Below are positions 8,438 through 20,325 of a DNA stretch of 64,000 nucleotides, in pieces; the stretch's first letter is position 1; each line of letters starts with the position of its first letter. The stretch covers positions 185,136,349 to 185,200,348 of the forward strand of contig NC_081842.1 of NCBI RefSeq assembly GCF_963259705.1, read 5' to 3'. The DNA comes from Myotis daubentonii. Taxonomy: Eukaryota; Chordata; Mammalia; Chiroptera; Vespertilionidae. Under the pieces are notes generated by a model. That model was not told the origin of the DNA. It did not search any database and worked only from the letters and a program-made list of their open reading frames with translations. Made by a program: the position numbers and the translations under genes.

Positions 8438-10477
8438 TAGTACTGAAAGTCTTAGCCATAGCGATCAGACTAGAAGAAAACATAAAAGGCACCCAAATTT
8501 GAAAGGAGGAAGTAAGACTCATTATTTGCAGATGACATGATATTGTATGTAGAAAACATTAAAGACCAACAAAAAACTACTAGATTTAATAAACCAATTC
8601 AGCAATGTAGCAGGATACAAAATGAACACCCAGAAGTCAATGGCATTTTTATATACCAATAATGAACTCTCAGAAAGAGAAACTAAAAGAACAGTCCCAT
8701 TTACCTTTGCAACAAAAATAATTATGACACTTGGGAATAAACTTAACCAAGGAGATAAAAGACCTGTACTCAGAAAACTACAGGATGTTGAAAAAAGAGA
8801 AGATATAAACAGTGGAAGAATATACTATTCTATGTTTATGGATTGGTAGAATTCACATTGTTAAAATGTCCATATTACCCAAAGCAATCTGTAGATTCAA
8901 TGCAATCCCTGTTAAAATACCAATGGTATATTTCACAGGTTTAGAACAAGTACTCCAAAAATTCATATGGAACTTAAAAAAGACCCTGAATAGTTGCAGC
9001 AATTTTGAGAACAAAGAACAAAGTTGGAGGGATCACAATACTGGATATTAGGTTATACTATAAAGCCACTGCAGTCAAAATAGCCTGGTACTGGCACAAA
9101 AACAGGCCTATAGATCAATGGATCAGAACAGAGAACTTAGAAATCAACCCAAGCTATCATGTTCAATTAATATTTGAGAATGGAAGCAAGAGCATACAAT
9201 GGAGTAAAGACGTCTCTTCAATAAATGGTGTTGGGGAAAATTGGACAGATACATGCAAAAAAATGAAACTAAATTACCAACTAACAACATACACAAAAAT
9301 AAACTCAAAATAAATAAAAGACTTAAATATAAGTCATAAAACCATAAAAATTGTAGAAGACAATATAGGCTGCAAAATATCAGTGTAGCAGATTTTTCAG
9401 AGATACATTGCCTAGGGCAGGAGATCAAAGGAAAAAAATAAACAAATGTGACTACATCAAACTAAAAAGCTTATGCACAACAAAAGAAATGAGCATCAAA
9501 TAAAAGGGAACCCATTTCATGGAAGAACGTATTTACCAATGATACATCTGATAAGGAGTTAATTTCCAAAGTACATAAAGTACTCATACAGCTCAACAAA
9601 AGGAAGACAAACAGCCCAATTAAAAAATGGGCAGAGGACCTAAATGGACAAGTCTCCAAAAAGGACATACAAAAGGCCAAGAGACATGAAAAATGCTTGA
9701 AGTCAGTAATTATCTGAGAGATGCAAATTAAAACCACAATGAGGTATCATCTCATACCTGCCAGAATGGCTACCATCAATAAATCAACAAACAGCAAATG
9801 TTGGCAAGGAAGTGGGAAAAAGGAACCCTAGTACACTGCTGGTGGGAATGCAGACTGGTGCAACCACTATGGAAAACAGTGTGGAATTTTCTTAAAAAGT
9901 TAAAAATGGAACTACCATTTGACCCAGTGATCCCACTTCTATGAATATATCCTAAGAAGTCTGAAACACCAATCAGAAAGAATGTATGTACCAATATATT
10001 CATAGCAGCAGAATTTACAACAGCTAAGATCTGGAAACAGCTCAAGTGCCATCAGAAGATGATTGAATATAAAAACTGTTGTACATTTACACATGGAATC
10101 CTATGCAGCTGTTAAAAGGAAGGATCTCTTACCCTTTGAGACAGCATGGAGGGACCTGGAGAGCATTATACTAAGCAAAATAAGCCAATCATAGAAAGGC
10201 AAGTATCACATGATCTAACGTACGTGTGTAATCAAATGAACAAAATAAACATAAACAAAACAGATCCAGAAGCATTGAAAAATGCAAGGGACTGGTGTAT
10301 TTCAGAAGGAAGCAGGGGCATGGGAAGAGATTAACCAAAAAACTTATATGCATAACCCATGGGCACAGACTATAGCGCTGGGAAGGCTGGGGAGTGGGCA
10401 GGAGCATGGTGGAGGTGCTCATGGAGGGAGGGGGCATGACATCTGTAATACTTTCAACAATAAAGATTTTTTTAAAA
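8438..10477 (+). mobile_element. Older L1, 3' part
   Basis: Resumes with TAGTACTGAAAGTCTTAGCC, colinear with the left part. The RT catalytic motif codes [11 protein letters not shown] near 8525. Broken ORF2 frames follow (8622-8849, 8812-9051, 9005-9313), then the [13 protein letters not shown] and cysteine-rich regions, a G-rich 3' UTR and an AATAAA with a decayed A tail near 10460-10477. Many frameshifts show it is dead. Confidence 0.93.
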
Positions 10478-10602
10478 TTTCATGATGCAAAAATATACTA
10501 CTGCAGCTCAACTGTTAATGTCTAAAGATTACATCTTAAACATGTGCCTTATAAGTATCTCTGGAAGATAATTAATGAATGATTAATGACATTAAAAGAC
10601 TA
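10478..10602 (+). repeat. Right copy of the ~110-bp direct repeat
   Basis: Matches 4034-4142 from TTCATGATGCAAA through TAACTGTTAAT-like, ACATGTGCCTTATAAGTATC and the terminal AAAGACT. It carries a roughly 10-bp insertion relative to the left copy (GAATGATTAAT). Confidence 0.8.
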
Positions 10603-10762
10603 TCTAAAATATTCTCTTTTTTCTTAAATAAGTTGAACGAAAAAGGAATTTTTTTCATGCTTAAATGTTCATAGATTCACCTTCAGAAACTAAGACTTTT
10701 ATTTGGAGCAATGAGTAATAGTATGATATGGTAGGGGGCGGAAACCATAGATTTGTGAATTT

Positions 10763-11000
10763 GTTTATTTTTTAATCCTCACCCAAGGATATTTTTTCCA
10801 TTGCTTTTTAGAGAGAGGGAAAGACAGAGAGAAACATTGATATGAGAGAAACACATCAATTGTTGATCCTACACGAGCCCTGAACAGGGCTAGGCCAGGG
10901 AGAAACCTGCCACCGAGATATGTGCCCTTGATTGGAATCGAACCCAGGGCCCTTCTGTCCGCAAGCCGATTCTATCCACTGAGCCATACTGGCTAGGGCA
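10763..11000 (-). repeat. Ves SINE
   Basis: Antisense tRNA-like head GAGCCATACTGGCTAGGGC at the right. Target duplications AGATTTGTGAATTT at 10749-10762 and AGATCTGTGAATTT at 11001-11014. Confidence 0.95.
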
Positions 11001-11059
11001 AGATCTGTGAATTTGGAAAAAAGAAAAGTAGGGTTGAAAACCAGTTCTACCACATGATA

Positions 11060-11165
11060 AAGCCATTTTTGTACCTACAGTCTTAGTATGTGCATGAAAT
11101 GTAGTCACATATTCAAAATACTTAGGTCAGTGCCCTGGCATTCAATAAATGGTAGTTGCAGCTGT
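11060..11165 (+). repeat. MIR fossil, 3' part
   Basis: Ends with the typical GTGCCCTGGCATTCAATAAATGGTAG segment. Low identity elsewhere. Confidence 0.55.
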
Positions 11166-11451
11166 TATATTTGTCTCTTCTCTGTGCCTTCCTAAAACTT
11201 TACTGATAACTTTATCATAATAAGAATCACATCATACCATGAATATTTGTTTCTGTTTGCAACCTTCACAGGGCTGTGACTACCCTGAAGACAAGGATAT
11301 TGTGTCTATCTTTGTATCTCTCTTGCAGAGGTTGCAACTGGCAACTGTAAGGCTTTTGTTTGGCTACCAGTTTTGGTCCTAGAATGTCTTAAATTTGAAC
11401 TGGCTGTCAATATTTAAAAGTTAGGAGGCTTCGCATTTAAAATACAAACCA

Positions 11452-12409
11452 CGGCTCCTGGTGCTGCTTGTGTGCTCGTTTGCTGTGGACCTGGTACCTC
11501 TTTTGTGAAGTGGCAGCTCGCCATGGCCAACGAAAAGCCCAAGGAAGGAGTCATGACTGAGAACAACGATCATATTAATTTGAAGGTGGCAGGGCAGGGT
11601 GGTTATGTGGTGCAGTTTAAGATTAAGAGGCATACACCACTTAGTAAACTAATGAAAGCCTATTGGGAATGACAGGGTTTGTCAATGAGGCAGATCAGAT
11701 TCCGATTTGACGGGCAGCCAATCAGTGAAACAGACACACCTGCACAGTTGGAAATGGAGGATGAAGATACAATTGATGTGTTCCAGCAGCAGACAGGAGG
11801 GGTCTACTAAAAAGTGAACCTGCTACTTTACTCCAGAACTCTGTTCCTCCAGACGAAGAAGACATTCTCAATTTGAAAACTGCAATTTAGTTTCAACACA
11901 TCTGACTACTACAGTATAGTTTTCTCTATTCTTTCATTTTCCCCTTCCTCATTCTTTTATTGTACATAAAGTAACTGATGTATGTGCACAAGCATTTGCA
12001 ATTTTTTTTTTTAACTAAATGGCCAATGGTATGTTTTGATCTACATCAAATGGAGATGGGATGGGGAAAAAATACTGGTTCTGTGAAAACACCCCCTTTC
12101 TCCATTAGTGGCATGCTCATCCAGCTCTTATCTTTATATTCCAGTAAGTTATTTTGCTCTCACTGTTTAACAAAAAAAGAATAACATAAAAATTCTTGCA
12201 TACCTTGTTTGATTGGAGAATTTTAATGTTTTTCATTTATCATTGTAAAACCAAGGACAATTTTATAACTTTTTTGTACGTAGCTGTTACATGTAGGGCA
12301 ATCTATCTTTAAGTAGGGATAAATTACTCTAAAAAAAATGAATCCTAGATAGTTTTCCCTTCAACTCAAGTGTCTTGTTGTTTAAATAAACTTCTTGTTT
12401 AAAAAAAAA
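11452..12409 (+). pseudogene. SUMO2P: Processed pseudogene of SUMO2
   Basis: A cDNA-like copy of SUMO2, the 95-residue ubiquitin-like modifier attached to lysines of nuclear proteins. The copy has a 5' UTR, a reading frame at 11523-11810, a long 3' UTR, AATAAA (12384 region) and an A tail. It has no introns. Target duplications AAAATACAAACCA flank it at 11439-11451 and 12410-12422, showing L1-mediated retroposition. The frame keeps the original length, but codon 50 (11670-11672) is TGA where SUMO2 has Arg. Other changes from the SUMO2 I recall are D3N, K11M (the chain-forming lysine), D26G, S28Y, C48W and N68S. The C-terminal QQQTGGVY is kept. The GVY ending distinguishes SUMO2 from SUMO3. 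It is not expected to make a modifier. Confidence 0.95.
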
Positions 12410-13195
12410 AAAATACAAACCAAAACAGGATTCCTGGTTTCTGGCTTCTCTTAAAGAATCAGAAAATTCTGGCAACACCAAACCCCAGATTTTTCATGGC
12501 AACAATCAGCTTTTCTGGAGTAGCAGCTGCCTTCTTGGATGAGGCATGCTCTCCGGTTTGCCATAGTCTCTCTCTCTTCTTTATTATTATTTTTTTATTT
12601 ATTGTCTAAAGTTTTACATATGTTTCCTTTTTCCCCAATTGACACCCCCCCCCCAGTTATTCCCACCCCAGGCAAGCCCCCACCACCCCAGTGTCTGTGT
12701 CCCTTGGTTATGCTAATATGCATGCATACAAGTCCTTTGGTTGCTCTCTAACCTCCCCCCACTCCCTGACCATTTGTCTCTGGATCTATTCTTGTTCATC
12801 AAATTATGTTGATCATTGTATCCCACATATGAGTGAGATCATATGATATTTATCTTTCTCCTACTGTCTTATTTCACTTAGCATAATGCTCTCCAGTTCC
12901 ATCCATGCTGTTGCAAGTGGTAAAAGTTCCTTCTTTTTTGTAGCAGCATAGTATTCCATTTTGTAGATGTACCACAGGTTTTTAATCCACTCATCTGCTG
13001 ATGGGCACTTAGGTTGTTTCCAAATCTCAGCTATTGTAAATTGTGCTGCTCTGGACATAGGGGTGCATATATCCTTTCTGATTGGTGTTTCTGGTTTCTT
13101 GGGATATAGTCCTAGAAGTGGGATTACTGGGTCAAATGGGAGTTCCATTCCCAACTTCCTGAGGAAACTCCATACTGTCTTCCACAGTGGCTACA

Positions 13196-13815
13196 CCAGT
13201 CTGCATTCCCATCAGCAGTGTAGGACAGTGGTCGGCAAACTCATTAGTCAACAGAGCCAAATATCAACAGTACGATTGAAATTTCTTTTGAGAGCCAAAT
13301 TTTTTAAATTTAAACTAAATAGGTAGGTACATTGTTATTAACTTAATTAGGGTACTCCTAAGCTGGCCTTTGCTAAAAACGGATGCGACTAGCACTAACC
13401 ACTGCACAATGAGACTGCTGACTGACTGGCTCACTCAACTTGTGCATGAATAGTGCGCGCCTCCCCCCCATGCTGCGTATCCCGCGGCCCGCTTGTGCCT
13501 CCTCTCCTGTTGCCCAACCGACTGACACCCCCCACTTCTTCTAACGCCACTTCTTCAAAATAGACTCGCCCAGGCCGAAAACTGACTTCTACGCATGGGC
13601 TACGAAGCTTCAATCGCACTGTACATGCGCGCCCACACGTGGTATTTTGTGGAAGAGCCACACTCAAGGGGCCAAAGAGCCACATGTGGCTCACGAGCCG
13701 TGGTTTGCCGACCACTGGTGTAGGAGGGTTCCTTTTTCTCCACATCCTCGCCAGCACCAGTCTGCATTCCCACCAGCAGTGCAGGAGGGTTCCTTTTTCT
13801 CCACATACTCTCCAG
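13196..13815 (-). repeat. ~60-bp internal tandem duplication in the L1, with the hAT in one copy
   Basis: The segment from ACCAGTCTGCATTCCCA to TCTCCACATCCTC occurs twice. The first copy is cut by the hAT (13196-13225 plus 13726-13756). The second is whole (about 13757-13815). Confidence 0.85.
13226..13717. mobile_element. Non-autonomous hAT transposon (492 bp)
   Basis: Inverted ends CAGTGGTCGGCAAAC and GTTTGCCGACCACTG (right end read on the + strand). The 8-bp target duplications GTGTAGGA lie at 13218-13225 and 13718-13725. Eight bases is the hAT hallmark. The interior is partly GC-rich (CGCGCC, CCCGCGGCCCGC) with no transposase frame. Confidence 0.95.
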
Positions 13816-13989
13816 TACTTGTCGTTTATTGATTTCTTGATGATAGCCATTCTCACAGGTGTGAGATGGTACCTCATTGTTGTTTTGATTTGCATCTCTT
13901 GGATGGTTAGTGACTTTGAGCATGTTTTCATATGTCTCTGGGCTTTCTGTTAAGTCCTCTTTCGAAAAGTGTATATTGCCATAGTCTCT

Positions 13990-14902
13990 TATACCCAAAT
14001 ATTGCTTCCTTAAAAACTAAGATGCAATGCCATTTACCCATCATATTCACTCATGTGTGCTTACCTATCTGGCTGCCCTAGACATTTGGATTTGAGAAAG
14101 CTGCTCTCAGTGACTATCAGAAAGTCTCGAACTTAGGATATCCTCACCAAATGTATGTTGAATGGATAAATGAAAGAACCACAAACATACACAAGTACAG
14201 AAGGTTTCAAGGTTAACTTTAACATGTACAAGGTGATTAAGGTCTAGCTCTACTTTAGCAACAGCTATTCCCATCATTTTTTTCAGTATACATCGTGAAG
14301 GAGTGGTAATGTTTGGATGTCAGAGACTGATGCTCTGAAACAACTGGCTTTCATAGGATGCGATTGCCAGCTGTCACAATTTTCAAAAAATAGGCACCCT
14401 CAAATTTATTTAGTGCTGGCAAAATGCAGTGAAACATAACAAAAACTATGATCAAATGCATTTGCCATTTATTTTGGAATGCATGACAATGTCTATTCAT
14501 TTGCGCAAAAACATACAAACAACACCCAACTTGTTTGAAGATAGGATATCTTTGATCAGAACCTCTGAAATATCCCTTTGAGTTAGCTATTAGTATAAAC
14601 TATATTAATTTGTACCTGACAGTAATTTGAGATTTATGATTATTTAGTGTATTTGAACTAATACATGTTCCAAATCTATGGAGGAAGACTTAGCCACTTA
14701 AGTGAACAGTGAGTAGCATTTCTTTGGCAACAATTGGGATGGGGGTTAATGATCTACTGGAAAAGAGATGATCTGCTTTTTGTAAGAAGCCAGAAGTGTT
14801 TTTTATTTCATTAACTCTCTGAGATGAAGCATGTAAGTATTTAGTTTTAGCAGTGGTATGTTTTTGTTGCTTTGTATTCTCCACTCTAAGTAATCTTAAT
14901 TC
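13990..14902. other. Intronic DNA without recognised features
   Basis: AT-rich, non-repetitive by eye, with no convincing frame or splice-site pair. Confidence 0.6.
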
Positions 14903-15097
14903 ACTGTCCACTAGGGTAGTTACTAGCCACATGTAGCAATTTAATTAAAATTAAATAGTTAAAAATTATGTTCCTTAGTCATACTTGCTATGTTTTAGGT
15001 GCTCAGTAGCCACATAGGGCTAATGGCTACCCTGTTGGAGAGCACAAATATAGAACATTTCCGTCATCACAGAGAGTTCTATATACACAATTCTGTA
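14903..15097 (-). repeat. MER20-type hAT fossil
   Basis: Contains CTAGCCACATGTAGCAATTT, GTGCTCAGTAGCCACATAGG, and an end GAACATTTCCGTCATCACAG that match a MER20-like consensus in reverse. Old and diverged. Confidence 0.85.
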
Positions 15098-18040
15098 CTC
15101 TTTATTTGCCACATTGTACATTAGATTTTTTTGTTTGTAATTTGAAAATGATGTTAATATAGCCTAGAAATAGGATCTTAGTAACTTCTTGAAATCTTTT
15201 TCCCATAATGGTTGTTTTATCCACTACATATTTAAATCATGTTGGGGTTGTTTTGTGTGTTGTTGTTTTTTTCAATTTATTAACATAGTCAACACCTGAA
15301 ATTTCCCCATTATTTAAAATTCTAAACTCTGTGATGAATGCAGTTGGAGTAATCCCTCTAGGTATTAGTCACCTTTAAGACAACACAGTAGATGACAATG
15401 TCTCCATGAGCCTTTTACCATTTACAATGAAAAAAAAAATACTTATTAAATGGTGATTTTTTCCCCCCTTTATCTTATTAAGTAAATTATATGGTCCTTT
15501 TTTATGGAAGCCTCCATAGTTAGAGATGTAAAACTGCAATTTCTTGGTTCTATAGCATGACATAGTTCAGAGCTGAGATTAGAGAAACCCCGTAGAGTTG
15601 TTAATACTTGAGGGCATCCCCAACTAGAAAAGTATGTGAATTTAGGCATGGGAGGAAGGAAGGATCTGCTTTAAATTTAGTGTAGGGTCACTGAATCTTA
15701 ATGATAGATTAAACAAGGGAGGTAGAATAATGAATAGGGGTATGCAGTGTGTAGCACTAATACCAGAAGTCTATGGTTTGTGGCGGTTTTTTAATGTCCT
15801 TTCCCATATGGTTTTGAATAGAGTAGGTTATGGCAGGGATGAGCTAAGGAATAGCTTTGTTAATGAATAAATAGGAGTAATTTTTTTTTTTTAACCAGAG
15901 ACTAAGACAGTTTATTTAGAAAGCCTGCTTATTTAATGCATGATGTGATTAAAAAACCATTTCTGATGTTAATAATACAGTAAGTGGAGATGCTAAGGTG
16001 TTCTTGTTGTTTTCTTTATAAAACAGCTGAGTTTGTATTTCAGAGCCGCCCGAATGGGTGAGATCCTCGGGGTGGGGCTTTAACTGCCATAGTTAAAAGC
16101 CAACTCTAGGTAGTTCCTGAGCGTTGGCAACATCAGTCTTTAGATAGGGGTTGGTGTGCAGTATTGGACTTTCATTCATACTGTCAGTCACTTTGATAAG
16201 CTTTAATAAAATTATCATTTGGAATCAGTTTCCAACTCTACCTGCTTCACCTAAAAGTAACTAGATAAGTAACTTTGGTGTCTATCCTCTTTTTATAACT
16301 TAGCTGTTAGTCCAGGCGGGTACTTTCCTTAAGATATCCTCCCTATTCTCCCACCCACATCTCTTTCAGACACAGTAATTCTGAAAGATCATCTTGCAAA
16401 GTAGCAAGTTTAAATCAGAAAACCTGACCAGACACATTTTTAAATATCTCTTAGGGCTGTTCGTTAGAGATGACTTAATATCTATATTAAGTAGGTTGTC
16501 TCTGCTGCCTTGGTTAAGTAGTGTGAAGGGAAATGCAACTCTCCTGACTCCAGGGCCCCAAATGCAAACACTGGCCTAGTTGTTCCCAAACTTTCTTCTT
16601 GATGTGAGTAACTTGAATGGTTTATTTTCCCTTGAGGAGCCCCCATCCCCCGCCACTTTAGTATTCATGGCAGACCCTAACACTAAGTCCCTTTGTTGTC
16701 TTTCTTTTTTGCATTTTTTGTTAACAAGCAAAGATAAAATTATGAGACCTCATTATAGACTGGAGTTCCATTGCTAATGGTTCCCACCACCTTTTTTTTT
16801 TTTTTCACATCTCAAAAAGGCAAAGGACTGGATAGGTAACAGAAAGCAGCACAGCAGACATAAACATCATGTCTAAGCATCAATGTGGTGCTACCAGAGT
16901 GGGAAAGGATACAGTCTTCATCAAAATATAAAGATGGGTCTTTGCTCAAAACAGTAAAATTGTCAGTATTTTAAAAAATTTGAACTTTGTTATAGTCTTT
17001 AAGAAAAAAAGACACATTTTTTATGAAGAAAGAAGAAATGGATTAAGAATTTTAAAACCTACATTATTATCCTGACTTAGATATTAATTAACTGAATGAC
17101 ATTTGGGCAAGTAGTTTAATTTGTGCATGCACATGTGTATATGCGTACATGTAAACCTTAAAAGAAAATGTAATTCTATTTAAAATATTGGCAGAATAAG
17201 GCATCACCTCACATCTTCCTTATTTTATTTTAGAACTTACAGAGGTTGCAAATCATACAAATATTTGATTCAGAGTTTCCTTTTTCCAAATGAAAAGCAT
17301 AGAGCAAGGGTTAGCAAGAGTGCACAGCTGTTGAGAGAAGGAAAACCAGAATAACAAGATAGGGCTTAATTGATTTACTGTATATTGGCAAAGTAGCAGA
17401 AGCAGGTTCATAGTGCCAATGTTTTTGTATTATTCTATATAAAACTCTTATATCAGTAAGGAGTGGAGACACAGAAGGCATTGGGCAAAAATTAATAGGA
17501 GGAAGAACTTTTGCTAACCCTCATATCATAAAGTTTGTTTACTGTTCTAATTGTTCTCCTTTTGCCATGATGTATTTTCCTTGAATTATTTTTTAATCTT
17601 GCTATTTCTTTTCCTGCTGTGTGTGACACCAGGAACTGCCCTCTTACTGTGAAGGCAGCATTCAGTTGTTGAAACAATAACAAGTTGCTGTTTGATCTGA
17701 CCGTTGTCCTTCCTTTGTAGCACTTAAAAGTACAAAATCGACAGCCTGTAACTGTTCTTCATTGCGGGTTGCAGCACAATAGGTGTGAAAAGACTCACTT
17801 GATCTCATGGCAGAGGTTTTGCTCATAGTTGGTCACTCTTATATGTTACCGGTTAATGTCCACTATTCAGAGTAAGTACAAATGGTCTCGGAAAATTCTT
17901 ACACCTTGCAATTAATTATAAGAGGGTCAGGCAGAAAAGAATTTTAAAGATAATTATTGCATCTCTTTATAGAAGAGGAAATCCAGTGTAAGAGAAGATA
18001 TGTCATAGTCATGGAAGAATCTAGACTCGCAGAACTAAAT
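15098..18040. other. Intronic DNA without recognised features
   Basis: AT-rich sequence with several T runs (for example 15874-15892 and 16790-16805). I see no gene or young transposon. The largest frames here (16394-16579, 16580-16777) have no recognisable protein character. Confidence 0.55.
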
Positions 18041-18044
18041 TAAA

Positions 18045-18180
18045 TCTAATCTCACCATTTACAAACATGAGTAACCTAAGGCAAATTATTTGTCTCTGAG
18101 CCTCAGTTTCCTTATTTGTAAAATGAAGATGATAATATATGTGAAAGGTATTGTGAGGATGATATTAACATAAAACCTAG
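18045..18180 (+). repeat. MIR fossil
   Basis: GAGTAACCTAAGGCAAATTA, TGAGCCTCAGTTTCCTTATT and TGTAAAATGAAGATGATAAT follow the MIR order. Confidence 0.85.
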
Positions 18181-18185
18181 TTGGT

Positions 18186-18212
18186 TTTTTATCTTCACCA
18201 GAGGGTATATTT

Positions 18213-18255
<43 letters not shown>

Positions 18256-18386
18256 TCGGTTGCCGCCTTTATGTGCCCCAACCAGGGATCAATCCCACAA
18301 CTTAGGTATGTGCCTTGATGGAATTGAACCCACAATCTTTCTGTATACAGGACAACACTCCAATAACTGAGCTATCCGGCCAGGAC
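18186..18386 (-). repeat. Ves SINE, older subfamily, with (GA)n
   Basis: Ends GAGCTATCCGGCCAGGAC. A (GA)n run at about 18216-18250 expands the polypyrimidine part. Flank duplications are weak, so it may be old. Confidence 0.85.
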
Positions 18387-18689
18387 AAAACTAAAATTTA
18401 AATATTTTTCTTATTACAGAAATAATAGAAACAGAAAAGATAGACATACCGAAAATAAAAATGAGTCAGAATTCCATGATAGAGGGGGAACAAATTTTAA
18501 CATTTGTTATGTATCTTTTTCTGTGCATACATATAGTATACATATGTACATACATATAGTATACATACATATATGTATGTACATAATATATATGTAACTT
18601 AGTAAGCAGAAAGGTACATAATTTTGTAACCTGGTTTTCTTTAATTATTAACAACTTTAAATGTTATTAAATATTCTTCTACATCAGAG

Positions 18690-18902
18690 AGTTAGCATAC
18701 TTTTTCTGTAAAGGCTAGTTAATATACATTTTAGGCTTTGCAAGCCATACAGTTTCTACTGCATCTACTCAACTATACCATCATGATAGTGCAAAAGCAG
18801 TCACAGACAGTATATAAACAAATGGAACACAATTTTATTTACAGACGTAGACGGCATACTGGATTTGGTCTCTGGGCTGTATTTGACTGACCCTGGTTCT
18901 AC
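18690..18902 (-). repeat. hAT-Charlie-type fossil
   Basis: GTTAGCATACTTTTTCTGTA, TTTTAGGCTTTGCAAGCCAT and GGATTTGGTCTCTGGGCTGT match the common CAGGGGTCGGCAAACT-type element in reverse. A second copy in the other orientation is at 39816-40045. Confidence 0.75.
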
Positions 18903-19537
18903 ATCATTTTAATGACTGCATGGTATTTCATTTATTTAGCTATCATATTATTGGATATTAAGATTGTGCCAACTTTGCATGTGCAATGAATATCCTTGTA
19001 ACTAAATATTTGGTTTACATGTATGATTATGTCTTTAAGATTAACTTGCATGCTGCTTCTGAGATTGTATCAAATTGTTTGGCTACTAAAATTCAGACTT
19101 CAAAATAAAAACATTTCTTGGTTTATGTGACCAATCTTTGAAGTAGTACATAAAATTGAACTTTATAAAATGATTTTTGGTTAAATTAACACTCCTAAAA
19201 ATGTTCTTTTATTGTAGTTATTTCTAGGGTTGACCTTTGACTTACTTGGTGTTTTTCTTTGTGCAAGGGATTATGAATTGGTGAACTTACATGATTTTAA
19301 AATGGGAAAATTTAAGAGCACTTATTGGGTAATATATGTTTTATTCATTGCAGGTAATAAAAAACATTAAGTAGTTGGAAAAACTTTGCCTCTCATGTTT
19401 ATAAAACGTATAGAGAGGAAATATTTCCCTCTAGGACAAGGTCTTAACTAACTGATACGAAGTTAAACCTCTTAACTGTTTTTCCTTTGGGTCTTGTGTC
19501 AGCTAGTCTCTGAGAGAGAGGAAAAAAAAGTCAAACA
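18903..19537. other. Intronic DNA without recognised features
   Basis: AT-rich; nothing supported. Confidence 0.55.
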
Positions 19538-19539
19538 TA

Positions 19540-20108
19540 AAGGGTGTCCCAAAATTCACGCAAGAAGTAATTTTGGTAGAAAACACAGGTTTATAATTAA
19601 AAATTGTAAATTTTTATTGATTCATAAAGTATACAGTATAGGGTTATGTATGGAATAGTATATCGGATAAATGGCCTCCACAGCATTGCTGGCGCATACG
19701 CGCTCTTGTTGAAATTTTCCATGACTGTTTTGCATAAATGTGGCTGAATTTCGATGAGGCTCATTTTCATCTTGATGGCTTGGTTAATCGACAAAATTGT
19801 CGCATTTGGGGCTCAGAAAATCCACGAGTGATTGTTGAGAAACAAATGCATCCACAACGTGTCACTGTTTGGTGCGGATTTGGGGCTGGAGGCATCATTG
19901 GACCATTCTTCGAAAATGCGGCTGCTCAGGCAATAACAAAACAGTGCGTATGTGCCAGCAAAGCTGTGGGGGCCGTTTACCCGATATGCTATTCCATACA
20001 TAACCCTATACTGTATACTTTATGAATCAATAAAAAATTTACAATTTTTCATTATAAACCTGTGTTTTCTACCAAAATTACTTCTTGCGTGAATTTTGGG
20101 ACACCCTT
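19540..20108 (+). mobile_element. Internally deleted mariner/Tc1-like element with ~170-bp inverted repeats
   Basis: Both ends read AAGGGTGTCCCAAAATTCAC inward and are flanked by TA at 19538-19539 and 20109-20110. The inverted repeats extend about 170 bp (19540 to ~19710 and ~19945 to 20108) with few mismatches. The middle keeps a piece of transposase. Total length is only 569 bp. Confidence 0.93.
19738..19947 (+). pseudogene. Transposase fragment of the IS630/Tc1/mariner superfamily
   Basis: The frame reads WLNFDEAHFHLDGLVNRQNC, then RIWGSENPRVIVEKQMHPQR and VTVWCGFGAGGIIGPFF. The DEAHF motif carries the position of the first catalytic acid. The RIW..ENP and VTVWCG words are typical of invertebrate mariner-like transposases. 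The second and third catalytic residues are deleted, so it is inactive. The stop-free core suggests recent arrival. The frame continues into the right inverted repeat as non-homologous residues. Confidence 0.85.
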
Positions 20109-20325
20109 TAGTTTCTCTGATGTTCAGGACATTCCTTCAATTCAGCAATGAGTACGGGTGTTGTCCAAGTTGATTTAGTATGCCCAATAGGTCATTTATT
20201 GTGACTGCAGTTTTACTGCAGTGCCCAAATATATATTACAGCCAGAGAGTAATCACACTTAAGCTTAAGGAAGAAAAACTAAAGATTAACACAGAGTTTT
20301 AATGATGAAGATTATTATTTATCAA

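Larger units (their letters stand above)
12559..13989 (-). mobile_element. Young 5'-truncated L1, antisense, split by a hAT
   Basis: Read on the minus strand it holds the end of ORF2 and the 3' UTR. ORF2 fragments at 12861-13154 read [20 protein letters not shown] and the [20 protein letters not shown] region. The T-rich A-tail complement lies at about 12575-12600. Target duplications TGCCATAGTCTCT lie at 12559-12571 and 13977-13989. It is interrupted by the hAT at 13226-13717 and has an internal tandem duplication around it. Confidence 0.93.
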
